A stretch of DNA of 64,000 bases from assembly GCA_002633025.1 (NCBI GenBank), contig NMRB01000037.1, positions 732,673 to 796,672 of the forward strand, given 5' to 3'. The DNA comes from Notospermus geniculatus. Taxonomy: Eukaryota > Nemertea > Pilidiophora > Heteronemertea > Lineidae. Each line of letters opens with the position of its first letter. Within the stretch, counting starts at the first letter, position 1. Both the position numbers and the translations under genes were made by a program. Of this stretch, positions 21,066 through 31,829 are shown in pieces. The notes beneath the pieces were generated by a model. That model was not told the DNA's origin and did not search any database. It was given only the letters and a program-made list of their open reading frames with translations.

Positions 21066-21312
21066 TGGTTAAGCCTAGTTTATACTTCGACGCAAGACCA
21101 TCGGCGTCTGACGCCCGATCAAATCTGGACGCCGACTTCCCGGAATTGATTCATAGTCCAGCGTACTTCAGCGACGGTGACCCGTTATGAAATGACTCAA
21201 GTAATAACAGCCTCGCGATCGGACGCCGACCAAATCGCACGACGGGGTCGGCGTCGAACGAACGCGCGTCGGTCGCCGGCGATGGTCGTGCGTCAAAGTA
21301 TAAATTAGGCTA
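21066..21312. mobile_element. GACGCCGAC MITE, copy 2
   Basis: Ends AGCCTAGTTTATACTTCGAC and GTCAAAGTATAAATTAGGCT. The body is the reverse of the 8586-8840 copy (GACGCCGAC, GAATTGATTCATAGTCCAGC, GTGACCCGTTATGAAATGAC). Confidence 0.88.
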
Positions 21313-21319
21313 TACAATA

Positions 21320-21450
21320 CATAAAATCCCCGGGTTTTTTGCGGTCACATCTATGAATTGCCAAGCTTCAAGAAACCCGTTCCTGAAAAACACGGGTTTT
21401 TGAAACATGGCAAGCTTGCCGTGTTTTTGAAATCCCCGTGTTTCCTTAAG
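21320..21450. repeat. inverted CCCGGGTTTTTT/GTTTTTGAAA repeats
   Basis: Several copies of CCCGTGTTTTTGAAA-like words in both orientations around GCCAAGCTT/GGCAAGCTTGCC. They resemble the interior of the element at 53480-53722. Confidence 0.55.
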
Positions 21451-21583
21451 TTCTTAGCACGGCTACAGGTGGCGCAGCCGTTAAGTGACCTTTTCGCACC
21501 TCCAACAATGTGTGCCAATACAGAAATGACCGAAGAGTCGGAGCATGCACCGCAACTGTCGCCGTGCTAACACGCAGNATGAT

Positions 21584-21780
21584 GATAAATATAAAGTCAA
21601 TTTCCAGAAATTTGCGTATTTTCGACCCCAACCGGGGTCTTCTTCAGGCTGGAACTTTACAATCTGAAACTCTAGAAAAGAGTCTTTTCTAGAGTTTCAG
21701 ATTGTAAAGTTCCAGCCTGAAGAAGACCCCGCTTGGGGTCGAAAATACGCAAATTTCTGGAAATTGACTTTATATTTATC
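21584..21780. mobile_element. 197-bp foldback with CCTGAAGAAGACCCC/GGGGTCGAAA arms
   Basis: An almost perfect palindrome: TGATAAATATAAAGTCAATT at the left mirrors AATTGACTTTATATTTATCA at the right, and the arms meet at AGAAAAGAGTCTTTTCT. Each arm contains a smaller stem-loop, GACCCC/GGGGTC, framed by CCTGAAGAA and GAAA. A half copy lies at 3648-3735. Confidence 0.92.
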
Positions 21781-21789
21781 ACCATTAAC

Positions 21790-22195
21790 TGGTTAGTGAT
21801 GAGTAGGCCTACGACACCTCTTGCACCAAATATTCATGTTCTTGAGTACGACTTTGAGCATGAGAACAGCTAGTGCAATGCAATTTGAAGTTGAGAATGA
21901 CTGAGATAGCTTGAGCACAAGGTCGACCTTAAGTATGACTAGCACAACCGCGGGCCTCTATAACGCCTATATTGCAGATATAACCACCCATACCTCGACC
22001 GCCCACACGTGCAGGCTAAGGTATCAATGAGTGGCAAGATATCAGGTAGAACTTGTGTTTTTCTTTTTGACAAGTCTTCATTGCAGGAAACGTCAACAGA
22101 GACATGTTTACGGAAACAAAGCAGACGTTTTTCTCCGTGGTGAGAATGACAAAAGAAATATACCAGGATTCCTCGCACATAAGATACACTAGAAT
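21790..22195. other. unassigned non-coding sequence
   Basis: Nothing recognised. Confidence 0.45.
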
Positions 22196-22202
22196 TTTTT
22201 GG

Positions 22203-22275
22203 CCTGTCAGAATGGCACAGTCGAAATATTGGTGGCAGAGGTTATGGGTCTGCTCCCTAGTTGGACCCGCTCGCC
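22203..22275 (+). mobile_element. SINE family A head fragment
   Basis: CTGTCAGAATGGCACAGTCG is a good A-box-side match to other family A heads. The B box is degraded and the body absent. Confidence 0.5.
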
Positions 22276-22349
22276 ACGTCATCTCTGGGGTTTTTGAAAC
22301 CTGTGGTGTCCTTGGGCTGAAAAATCCTCGTTTTTTGTACTGGATGTGT

Positions 22350-22715
22350 CCCTTAGGCAAAAGAATTATCTGTTTCTTGTCCAGCGAATCAGCGGAAATT
22401 GATGCGAACATGAGAATTTTAAAAATTTTCAAATTTTTGTTTTCAAATAATTTTTGTTCAGTTGTCTTCATGGATAGGAGGAAATACTACCAGCAAACAA
22501 TCTCTCTACTTATGTTTAAAACACAAGTTTCATGAAAAATAAAGATGATTTCAAGTGACGAATCATTTCTATGCATTGTATAGGTGCTACATAAGCAAAG
22601 CAGGAAAATTTGAAATTGGTGAGAAAAAAAAATTTCGATATGAAGGGTTCGGGAATGACGCGAGAGCAGACAAGAAACAGATAGTTTTTTTGGCCTATAT
22701 TAAGAAAATCAGGAC
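22350..22715. repeat. widely spaced inverted repeat
   Basis: TAGGCAAAAGAATTATCTGT...TTCTTGTC at 22353-22381 is mirrored by GACAAGAAACAGATAGTTTT...GGCCTA at about 22668-22697. The ~290 bp between is AT-rich. It may be a decayed foldback. Confidence 0.6.
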
Positions 22716-23156
22716 AAAATTTGACAGTGGAATCGATTTTTTTTCTCCTCGACGGTACTTTCATCTTGCACCTGAATTGAAACTGCCTCGCATCTTAGAC
22801 ACATGAGACGGCTCATTAAATGTCAAAACATCACTACACACCCGCTTGTTCTAGTGCAGAAATATTCAAATATTGACCGAAGATACGTTGGTACACATTC
22901 AACGCTGTTTTCAACTCGGCGTTCTTAAACTTAAGTCAGTGTTCTCATTACACAGCGTACGATTGATCGCAGAATCTTAGACACTAAGTCAACATTCAAA
23001 CATTGCCTCAGACAGTTACTGTGGGAAATATTTGGAGGAATTTTTCGATACCGACGTCTACTCATCAAAGTGCACGTTCATATCTTCTGAGAGCAGGCTA
23101 GAAAAGTCTGACTAGAGCAGTTTCGTAAAATAGTTCAGTCAGAGGACAAATTTTTG

Positions 23157-23437
23157 TATTCGTATTAGATTTTTCCATCAGGGCAGAAGCCATAGCATTA
23201 TTGGCCCTAGTAAAGTAAGGAATGAGGCCATCCTGTGCTACTCCTGTTTCTCCTTGGATGGGGTATTTTACTTGCCCTTGCAAAGGCAAATGGTACAAGG
23301 TACCATGGCTTACTGTCCCATGCAACGGACCTGAAGTGCCAGGGATGATTAATCCCACATAGTCGAGGCTGGACTTCTAACCCGGGACCTGCCGCTTGCT
23401 GAGCAGACATGACAAGCACTCGACTATCAGGGCTCGA
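23157..23437 (-). mobile_element. SINE family B copy, full length
   Basis: Plus-strand landmarks ATTTTTCCATCAGGGC, CTCCTTGGATGGGGT, CTTGCAAAGGCAAATGGTAC, GTCCCATGCAACGGAC. The minus-strand tRNA-like head has the A box TAGTCGAGTGCTTGTC and a mutated B box. Confidence 0.88.
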
Positions 23438-23472
23438 GCTCAAAATAGTTCAGTCAAAGCACAAATGCCAAC

Positions 23473-23833
23473 ATATGCGGGTGATCCACCGACTTTACGA
23501 CGAGTTTACGATCAGTTTGCGATTAGTTCACGACGAGTTTGCGACTAGTTTACGACGAAAAATCATAGCCAGTGGATCAGCGTTGACGATTCGTTCACTA
23601 CGAGTTTGCGACTCGTTCACGACTGAATTCTGTCTGTCTGTTGACGACTAGTTTGCGACTAGATCAAACCTGTTTGATTTGGTTCGGTGGATCAGCTTCA
23701 ATGTCACGTCATTTCTTTACGATCAGTTTGCGACTACTTTACGACGAGTTTGCGATTCGTTGACGACTGCCGTCGTGAACTAGTCGCAAACTGATCGTGA
23801 ACTCGTCGTAAAGTCAGTGGATCACCCGCATAT
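23473..23833. mobile_element. 361-bp MITE with GCGACTAGT interior
   Basis: Inverted ends of about 60 bp: ATATGCGGGTGATCCACCGA at the left and its counterpart TCAGTGGATCACCCGCATAT at the right. The interior is a patchwork of 12-13-bp words (TTTGCGACTAGT, TTCACGACGAGT, TTTACGACGAG) in both orientations. No frame of note. Confidence 0.92.
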
Positions 23834-23884
23834 AAGCTACTTATCAAAAGTAAAGTAGGTATCAGGAATGACGAGGGTTGGACA

Positions 23885-24000
23885 CTGAGTGAGCAACTCT
23901 TTCTGAGTTCTACTGAACGGTTTCAGGAAAGACTGCAGGGGTTAAAATGTCAAATCGGACGACAACTCTACTGTTACTTAACCAACTATAAAACCCAACT
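23885..24000 (+). mobile_element. SINE family C 3' fragment
   Basis: GAGTTCTACTGAACGGTTTC, then AGACTGCAGGGGTTAAAATG and CAACTATAAAACCCAACTTT match the tail of 7662-7945. Confidence 0.75.
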
Positions 24001-24004
24001 TTTT

Positions 24005-24345
24005 TTCCAGCCACAGCTTCAAGAAACTGAACACGAATCCGTCTGCTCTCCCTCCAGCTGAATACTATGGCAACGTGAAAAAGTTTAAATACCACATGAT
24101 GAAAACTATGACAACTATTCAACGGCTGACGTTAATACTTCTGAGCCGAGAATGCCAGTTTCCTCCGCGGGCGCGTTACCACCACAACCGCGTTGCTGGA
24201 GATACTTAAAACTTTTCCATCTAACTTTTAGCATTAAGAAGGCCTAGTGAAACGCAGTGATGATAGCCACCGGAACAATAGTAGAATGATTAAAACGTCT
24301 AATCCTGGCGCTGTCCAGAAGCAGAAAATTGCCGCAAATTCACAA
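24005..24345. other. unassigned non-coding sequence
   Basis: Nothing recognised. Confidence 0.4.
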
Positions 24346-24349
24346 AAGT

Positions 24350-24475
24350 GCCATTTTGATTTACACTTCAGAATTTTCAGCGTGCTCGGTCCAGCCTGAG
24401 CAGTTTGGTACAGCCTTGCCAAGTAAACAAGTTGAGCCACCTTGTCCCGGTACCAAATGGAACTCATATCACCCG
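24350..24475 (+). mobile_element. family D fragment
   Basis: Shares TTCAGCGTGCTCGGTCC, TTGGTACAGCCTTGCCAAG and GTCCCGGTACCAAATGGAAC with the D copies at 3890 and 61505. Confidence 0.65.
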
Positions 24476-24485
24476 AGCCCTACAG

Positions 24486-24855
24486 CCGAGCGTACATCAC
24501 ACTTGCGACTGGATACAACTAGTTGCCACTGAGTTACTGGCGACTGGGAGGATCTAGCTGGAACTGGAGGTGACTGATCAGTCACCAGAAACGGTTGATG
24601 TACCCTTGCTACTCGCTGGAAGTGAGATTTGGCCAGTTACCGCGAGTTGCACATGTTCAACTTGGCAGTCACTGTGATGTACGCGGGCTGGCGACTGATC
24701 AGTGCCAGTTTTCTGAACGAAATCTAGTCTCGTCGAGTCTCAATGCACCAGATGTTACCTGACGACTGATTGGATCCTCCTAGTTTTGCTGAATTTGTGA
24801 TGTGTGCGCAGCACGTACATCACCAGTTACTGATCAGATCAGTAACTGGCTTACA
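24486..24855. mobile_element. GCGACTGATCAGT element, copy 1
   Basis: Left end AGCCGAGCGTACATCACACT resembles the AGCCTAGCGCGCATCG end of 18846-19364. The interior repeats GGCGACTG, GCGACTGATCAGT and GATGTACGC. It closely matches 25708-26030 (GGGAGGATCTAGCTG, CCAGAAACGGT, CACGAGTTGCACATGTTCAAC and CGAGTCTCAA/CGAATCTCAA). Confidence 0.75.
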
Positions 24856-25032
24856 ATAGGAGCAGTCAGCCACGCGTATTGCCAAAAGATGGCAGCAAAG
24901 TTCTAGCGGACCAATACACAGGAAAATCCACGTGATTGGTGCTCGATCGAGAATGAATGGGTCCGCTATATGCATTGAATAGGGCTGTAGTGACACCTAT
25001 TGGTCAACTCACTGACAGCTCCTATTCGAGTG
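24856..25032 (+). mobile_element. AATAGGAGC MITE (family I), copy 1
   Basis: Ends AATAGGAGCAGTCAGCC and GCTCCTATT. The body has GCGTATTGCCAAAAGATGGC, TCTAGCGGACCAAT, GTGATTGGTGCTCGATCGAG and GACACCTATTGGTCA. Other copies are at 36493-36652 and 47698-47875. Confidence 0.85.
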
Positions 25033-25034
25033 GG

Positions 25035-25700
25035 CTCGAACTGGAATCGAGCAAAACTCGAACTGGAATCGAACACACAGCCTCACGGCCATCAGTCTAT
25101 GCCCTTGATACCACAGCACTCTCTCAATCGTGGAGATAATCACAGATGTGACAGTCCAGGGCTCCAAATCCAACACCGGAATACACGCATCCCAACTGAC
25201 TGACATTGAACCAAAATCATCCCCATTTCCAGGAATTCAATACTTTATCAATATATCCAGTTTTAGAATTGGAAAAAAACCTGTCTCCATACGTCAGAAT
25301 TTTCCAATGTGAAAATTGGGTGTACAAAAAACCTGGAATATCATGGAACAACAAAGTCATCCGCGTACAAGCAGAAGACACGTTACATGAATCAGCAGAT
25401 GAGACCAAGATTCATGCGTCACAGACATTTCTTGAAATCCAATCATGGCCAATTCCTGTCTTTTGTTCAACTAACAGCCAGAACAGTGCAGCGTATTAAA
25501 GGGAGACTTCCACCATCAAATTGTTGGTTCTTGGATGCCAGTCCAGATTGCACCACCTTCTGCAGTGCAGGTCCAACAGAAATCCGCCATGTTCTACACA
25601 CAAATAGTTCTGGATGGATAACAGCACCCCTGCACCCCTGGTCACGGCGCGGAAAAATACAATGCTTTCGAGCGTTTTCGCGCACGTAAACGCGCCAGTG
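25035..25700. other. unassigned, no recognisable gene
   Basis: Short frames on both strands (up to 126 codons, 25309-25689) without recognisable domains. Confidence 0.45.
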
Positions 25701-25707
25701 GAAAGCA

Positions 25708-26030
25708 GGCCTAACACTTGCGACTGGAGACAACTAGTCGCCACTGAGCTACTGGCGACTGGGAGGATCTAGCTGAAACTGGAGGCGACTGATCAGTTGC
25801 CAGAAACGGTCGATGTACGCACCCTTGCGACTTGCTGGAACTGATACTTTGCCAGTCGCCACGAGTTGCACATGTTCAACTTTCTTGCGACTACATGTAC
25901 TTGTACCCAGTTTTGTTCAGTTGCTGCGATGTACGTGGGCTTGCGACTGATCAGTGCCAGTTTTCTGAATGAAACCTAGTCTCATCGAATCTCAACACCC
26001 CGGATGCTACCTGTTCAATGCATATTAATG
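25708..26030. mobile_element. GCGACTGATCAGT element, copy 2
   Basis: Starts GCCTAACACTTGCGACTGGA and follows 24486-24855 through GGGAGGATCTAGCTG and TCAACACCCCGGATGCTACC. Terminal symmetry is weak. Confidence 0.75.
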
Positions 26031-26059
26031 AAGGTACAACCAATAGGCCTAGGCAGTCA

Positions 26060-26234
26060 CAGGGGCGGATTCAGAATCGTGGGAAAGAGGGGGCACAGCC
26101 AGCGCACATCGTGGAAAACCTCGGTCAAATTTTAACATCTTTTCAAAATTTCGAAATTTCCCTGTCAATTTTAAAGATTTTCCACAAAATAGAGGGGGCA
26201 CGGGCCGGGTGTGCCCCCCTTGGATCCGCGCCTG
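26060..26234. mobile_element. 175-bp CAGGGGCGGATTC MITE with 5-bp target duplication AGTCA
   Basis: Ends CAGGGGCGGATTC and GGATCCGCGCCTG; AGTCA at 26055-26059 and 26235-26239. AAATTTC/GAAATTT-rich centre. The ends fit hAT. A truncated relative is at 19553. Confidence 0.9.
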
Positions 26235-26314
26235 AGTCACACTATTAGCTCATTCACTACAATAAAGGTCTTCAGCGTATGGACACTAGTGACATCACAA
26301 CTCATGGCAATATA

Positions 26315-26783
26315 GTCTGGTTCCCTGACCTGCTGTATGGTGGCGCTGACTGATGGTGTGATACAGAGGTCAGGTCAGCGCCACCGTTATACTGATCACG
26401 TGATCTAAAATTGTCAGGATCCTGATAATTTTGCTGTGACGTCACTTAGTAACGGCCTTAGTAACACGATTTCGCTACATCGAACATCAAGCCGATTGTG
26501 CAGCCTTTTGACCCTACAACTTCGGGATTATTTCTCTTGCGATACCTGTACAGGACGATGCAGAGGCAGAGCCGATACTCGTACACCTAAAACATTCAGA
26601 ACACCCGGCATTTTGACAGTTTTCACACACAATGTACAACTCGTTTACCGGACCCCGATATCCCATAATAGTCAGCGCATGGCTAATGTTCTATTTTTAG
26701 ATCAGTATTGACGGCGGCGTTTACCTGACCTCTGTATCGCACCATCAGTCAGAGCCATCATACAGCAGGTCAGGGAACCAGAC
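26315..26783. mobile_element. 469-bp MITE, GTCTGGTTCCC ends, TA target duplication
   Basis: About 68-bp inverted ends: GTCTGGTTCCCTGACCTGCT at the left mirrors AGCAGGTCAGGGAACCAGAC at the right. TA flanks both (26313-26314 and 26784-26785). The interior includes a longer unique segment without a transposase frame. Confidence 0.92.
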
Positions 26784-26789
26784 TAATGG

Positions 26790-28980
26790 TAATAGTCTCC
26801 ATGGATTGATAAAGTTTACAATGAGTAGAGTTTCTCTTTAAAAAAATTCACCAAAATTTCTGTTATAGAACTAATCATCCCGTATTTTGCGCACTCGACG
26901 CAATATTTTTTTCGTCATTATCAAACGCACGTAGAATCTTTCATCAACCAACCGACGCCACCAAAAGCCGCGCTGCCTTCTTAAAGTCTTATTACTTGTG
27001 CCGTGAAGTAATTGATCATTTCTGTAAACATAATCAAGACCGCTGCTCCGTTCGACTTCCCTACCCAGCGATGTATTCCCCTTAATTAATCGTAAGATAT
27101 TTGATTAATTAACCCTCGAGCGGTGGTTTTTGAATTGGAATCTTTAATGCACAACGATAATGTCGCTACTTCTACTTGGTGCGTGGTTTACGGCTGATAT
27201 CTCTGAAATGGCTCAGTTAAAATTCAACATACATCAATCTATTTGTCTTTCTTGTCGGTATCTTGTTGCGGTTTAGGGCCTAAACATAACAGATCCCTTT
27301 CTCAAAACCCATTTCATTTTGCCACATGTTCAGTGCAGTTTACACATGCGTGATGCATTGCGTATTTTACCTAAACTAAACTTTTGTGCCAATGGCCCAC
27401 TTGACCAGCTTAGCTTGCCAGCAGCCATTGAACAGTATTAAGCCTCTGATGTCATATGGTGAGAACTGTTAGACCGCCGTCTTTGTTGGGAAGGTCTATT
27501 AAAGCCAATGCCCCGGCCACTCGGGGATCGAACATGCAACTCACTGGTGGCAACTGCAGATTTTTCCCTTCACCACCCTGGCAACCCATTTTATCAGCCC
27601 ACTGAACAGAACCGAGTGAGAAGTTAGAGGAAGTAGTGTAACAAGACAGGTGTCTCCATCTCTTGAGATACACATAAATCAAACTCGATGTTAACGACAG
27701 AAATTGACTGACCAAAGTACCAGAAATGTTGTCTCTTCAGGATGAAGAGTAACGGCGTTATAGGTAAAAGGTATCGGCTGCCATCTTGGACGCCATCTTG
27801 AATTTCTAGTCGCCCTTGTTGTTGAATGTCATTTTTAATAGGCCTATCTTCAGTGAACTCCTTGATCCTCAAAATCTGGGTCCAGACACCATAATTTTTT
27901 CTCTAGGATGAAGTAAGGCAGTTATAACTATGAGGTTTCAGTGGCCATCTTGGATGTCATCTTGGATGTTACACCTTTCTGGAACTCCGATTTTGGTACA
28001 CTTAATATGATACTCTCCACACTTAATACTACAAGAATCAGTAGAAAATTTTTTGGGTCAAACTGTACATGTACCCAACTAAAATGAAACCCCTGATCAT
28101 ACCTGGCAAAAAGATATCCAATCCTTAGATCCGTAAGTACAGGGGACCAGGTGGGAAACCCATGAGCACAGGGGACCAGGTATCAATAAGACAGCAGATG
28201 TACATGTACCTTCTACAACAAACCAACATTGAGACAAGTGCCTCCATCTAATTTTCAACAACCCAACTAAAGGCCTCCAGACACTTGTGCATTTCACATT
28301 GTGTTCAGCAGTATAATCCCCTGTCATTTTCTGCCACGATGCATCCAAACAATGCCTCCAAGTCCACCACATCATAATGCATCAGCCTCTTGTTATTCCA
28401 AACCTGTTCTCCTTTCAATTTTTAGGCATCCAAATTTGTATTCAAATACAAATTCATGTGTACGTAGTCCAAATACGTATTCTGAATCGCGAGTCCAAGT
28501 TCAGAAATGTTTCTTTAAAAGGCCATTTCCCGTACTGATATTAGCCAAAGGTTTCTTTTGTGCCAATAGTTTTAGGATGGCAATCATGATCTTTCTTCCT
28601 GTATGATGGTGTGACCGGTTTTCGTGGTACTAAGACTTTACCGCCCGATTGCGGCGTTACTCGCTTTGCGTCCGTAATTGTTTTGGTATGTATCGAAAAT
28701 AGAGATATTAATTTACCTCTCAGAAGTTAAAAGTAGTGCTGTTGCACGCTGGATTTCTGGAAACGAACGCTCAAACCGAGCAATGCGCGTCGCCATCATC
28801 GGGCGGCGGATGTACCAGTTTTCGTGGTATGACGTCACTACCGGGCATATCTTACCTATGGTGGCCGGTAAGGTGAAAATTCCAATTCCAGTTTGTGGAT
28901 AAGACATTTCCGTATCAGATGCATAGATCACATTCATCAGACCCAATTATTTATCAGGCAAGATCGATTTTCCTAAATAT
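26790..28980. other. unassigned, mostly non-coding
   Basis: No recognisable gene. 27307-27368 (CATTTCATTTTGCCACATG, CAGTGCAGTTTACACATGCG) matches 35471-35540, a dispersed repeat fragment. 27770-27980 carries CCATCTTGGA repeats typical of non-autonomous elements. Confidence 0.5.
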
Positions 28981-28982
28981 GT

Positions 28983-29863
28983 NNNNNNNNNNNNNNNNNN
29001 NNNNNNNNNNNNNNNNNNNNNNNNNNNNNNNNNNNNNNNNNNNNNNNNNNNNNNNNNNNNNNNNNNNNNNNNNNNNNNNNNNNNNNNNNNNNNNNNNNNN
29101 NNNNNNNNNNNNNNNNNNNNNNNNNNNNNNNNNNNNNNNNNNNNNNNNNNNNNNNNNNNNNNNNNNNNNNNNNNNNNNNNNNNNNNNNNNNNNNNNNNNN
29201 NNNNNNNNNNNNNNNNNNNNNNNNNNNNNNNNNNNNNNNNNNNNNNNNNNNNNNNNNNNNNNNNNNNNNNNNNNNNNNNNNNNNNNNNNNNNNNNNNNNN
29301 NNNNNNNNNNNNNNNNNNNNNNNNNNNNNNNNNNNNNNNNNNNNNNNNNNNNNNNNNNNNNNNNNNNNNNNNNNNNNNNNNNNNNNNNNNNNNNNNNNNN
29401 NNNNNNNNNNNNNNNNNNNNNNNNNNNNNNNNNNNNNNNNNNNNNNNNNNNNNNNNNNNNNNNNNNNNNNNNNNNNNNNNNNNNNNNNNNNNNNNNNNNN
29501 NNNNNNNNNNNNNNNNNNNNNNNNNNNNNNNNNNNNNNNNNNNNNNNNNNNNNNNNNNNNNNNNNNNNNNNNNNNNNNNNNNNNNNNNNNNNNNNNNNNN
29601 NNNNNNNNNNNNNNNNNNNNNNNNNNNNNNNNNNNNNNNNNNNNNNNNNNNNNNNNNNNNNNNNNNNNNNNNNNNNNNNNNNNNNNNNNNNNNNNNNNNN
29701 NNNNNNNNNNNNNNNNNNNNNNNNNNNNNNNNNNNNNNNNNNNNNNNNNNNNNNNNNNNNNNNNNNNNNNNNNNNNNNNNNNNNNNNNNNNNNNNNNNNN
29801 NNNNNNNNNNNNNNNNNNNNNNNNNNNNNNNNNNNNNNNNNNNNNNNNNNNNNNNNNNNNNNN
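28983..29863. other. assembly gap (N run)
   Basis: About 880 unspecified bases. Frames that cross it (28895-30034 plus, 28954-29943 minus) are artefacts of translating N. Confidence 1.
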
Positions 29864-30478
29864 AGATTGCTTGAAATCGTCAGTGCTGGATATGCTGTGT
29901 TAGGAACGCTACGAAAAGATATTCTTCCGCATTTCTGCAACAAAGTGCCTTTTTATCTCAACTTTTTTGTAAATTCTTCTGGATATCATGAAAAAGGAAC
30001 TTCTGTGGATTACAAATCAGGTAACGGTTTTTAATTTGGGCTTATAACAACTTCTTGAGAGACGATTGACTTGGGCGAGTTCAAGTTTGGCAGCGGTTAG
30101 TGTCAACACTTCCTCGCTTCGCTCGGTCATAGGGGCGAGCTTGTGGGAGCAAATATAATACGATTGACGTGCCACTGTGGTTTTCAGCCAGAAATATGGC
30201 TTTTACTATCAAATAAAGATAATCAGTGGTAGTAGACATTATCCAGCCTAGGTTTGAGGCCGCAGTTGCATTTGGATCGATGCGTCGTCTGCTACCACCA
30301 GCTCGCAGCAGACTACAAGCTTCGCTGGCAAAGCCCAGCGAAGCTAATAAGGGGAACACTGACACACGGAAACACTGGCAGATGTCACACCGGAAGTTTT
30401 TGAAAAGAAAGTATCTCCAATCCTGGAAAAGACATTGTAGGCTCTATTCCTTATTTTTCTGAATATTAACTTTGGTAT
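29864..30478. other. unassigned non-coding sequence
   Basis: Nothing recognised. Confidence 0.45.
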
Positions 30479-30483
30479 TTTAA

Positions 30484-31178
30484 CCCTTTCGCTGCCGATT
30501 GATTTTTCAGAAATTAGCCACTGAAATCTAATTATTTGTTACTATAAAGCATGCACTGTTAGCCTGAAGAAGATAGGAATACCTTGTAGGGAATGGTCTA
30601 AGCTTTATCCTCTGGTGACTTTTTTCGACTAATTTGCATATATGACGTCACAAGGAGCCGCCATCTTGGATTTTTGGTAATTTCAAAAAAATCCCCACTA
30701 AAGTGTGGCTTGCTACTTTGGCAATAAAGATATCTGAATGCAATCACCAGGCCTTGCCGTTTGACGGGCGCGATTTTGCATGCACCTCGCAAACAATAGA
30801 ATTTCTATTGTTTGCGAGGTGCATGCAAAATCGCGCCCGTCAAACGGCAAGGCCTGAATCACTGTGAATACATCTTATACAATGATAACAATGAAAAGCA
30901 ATCTCATTTACACTTGAAAAAATTATATTTTTCAAAATATTTTCTCCCAAAATTTCGCCCCGGGGGGTGCCACCCCGCACCCCCTCAAGATACAAGCAAA
31001 ATTTTACCCCAAATCCTGTACCCAGCACCTCAAAATATGTCTCAAATGATACCGCATATGCCACGCCATCTTACGGCGGCGCCTAGAACTACTATCGACG
31101 ATCTATTGAGCAGCCTGAATGCTATCAACCAGGGGGACTGTTTTATGTCGCATTTATGCGACATTGGCAGCGAAAGGG
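30484..31178. mobile_element. TTAA-flanked CCCTTTCGCTGCC element (piggyBac-like ends)
   Basis: Inverted ends CCCTTTCGCTGCC and GGCAGCGAAAGGG, each next to TTAA (30480-30483 and 31179-31182). TTAA target duplication with a CCC start fits piggyBac-type MITEs. A 109-bp palindrome is nested at 30748-30856. Confidence 0.85.
30748..30856. mobile_element. perfect 54-bp-arm palindrome, copy 1
   Basis: Two 54-bp arms are exact complements around a single T at 30802 (start CAGGCCTTGCCGTTTGACGG, centre CAATAGAATTTCTATTG). AATCAC appears on both sides (30742-30747 and 30857-30862), a likely 6-bp target duplication. A second copy is at 45866-45974. Confidence 0.95.
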
Positions 31179-31367
31179 TTAAAGGATAGAATATGTCAGG
31201 TATTATGGGGCCTAACTCAAACACAAGATTCCGCCTGGGGGAATAATGACCCATTTGATCATGTGACAGGTGCCAATTAAGATGTTCAGTCTGTCATTTA
31301 GCCAGAGGGAAAATAAGGAAGTTATATTGGACAGGTTAAATACGAATTTGATATTAACCCTTTTAGC

Positions 31368-31507
31368 CGTATGCACCAAACGAAGATCTTGAACTCAGGT
31401 TGAGCCACAACTTTTCCATTGTCACATCATGCCCTGGTAAACCTGAACAATTGAAAAGCTGTGGCTCAACCTGAGTTCAAGATAATCTTTGTTGGTGCAT
31501 ACGGTCC
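31368..31507. mobile_element. 140-bp foldback with ~57-bp arms
   Basis: CCGTATGCACCAAACGAAGA and CTTGAACTCAGGTTGAGCCA in the left arm are mirrored by TGGCTCAACCTGAGTTCAAG and TTGTTGGTGCATACGG in the right arm. Confidence 0.92.
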
Positions 31508-31567
31508 TTTATGAAGACATATAAAGTAAGAAACAACCAAAACAGGCTACCATGGGTTGAACAGCTA

Positions 31568-31825
31568 GGAGCCACGGTGGTCTAGTGGTTTGGGTCTCTG
31601 GCTTGCGGTCATGAGAATCCCTAGTTCGAATCCCACTGTCGGCATGTGACTCTGGGCAGGTCTCTTTGCCTCCTGTGCCCCACTCCACTCAGGTGTGTAT
31701 TACACAATGGGTACGAGTCTGAAATGCTCAGATTGTAGCGGTGTGAGCAGCTCATCTGAGTTCTACTGAAAGGTTTCAGGATAGACTGGGGTTGCGTAAA
31801 GTTGGCTGACACCTCTGATTTTCAC
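31568..31825 (+). mobile_element. SINE family C copy, full length
   Basis: Head AGCCACGGTGGTCTAGTGGT (A box) and AGTTCGAATCCCAC (B box), body with TCTGGGCAGGTCTCTTTGCC, GTGTGAGCAGCTCATCTGAG and GGTTTCAGGATAGACTGGGG. Confidence 0.9.
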
Positions 31826-31829
31826 TACA

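Noticed and set aside
22016-22535. Overlapping 151- and 143-codon frames
   Set aside because: They run through a SINE head and an AT-rich inverted repeat, with no recognisable domain on either strand.
28895-30034. 379- and 329-codon open frames on both strands
   Set aside because: They are translations across the N gap at 28983-29863; the real flanks contribute few codons.
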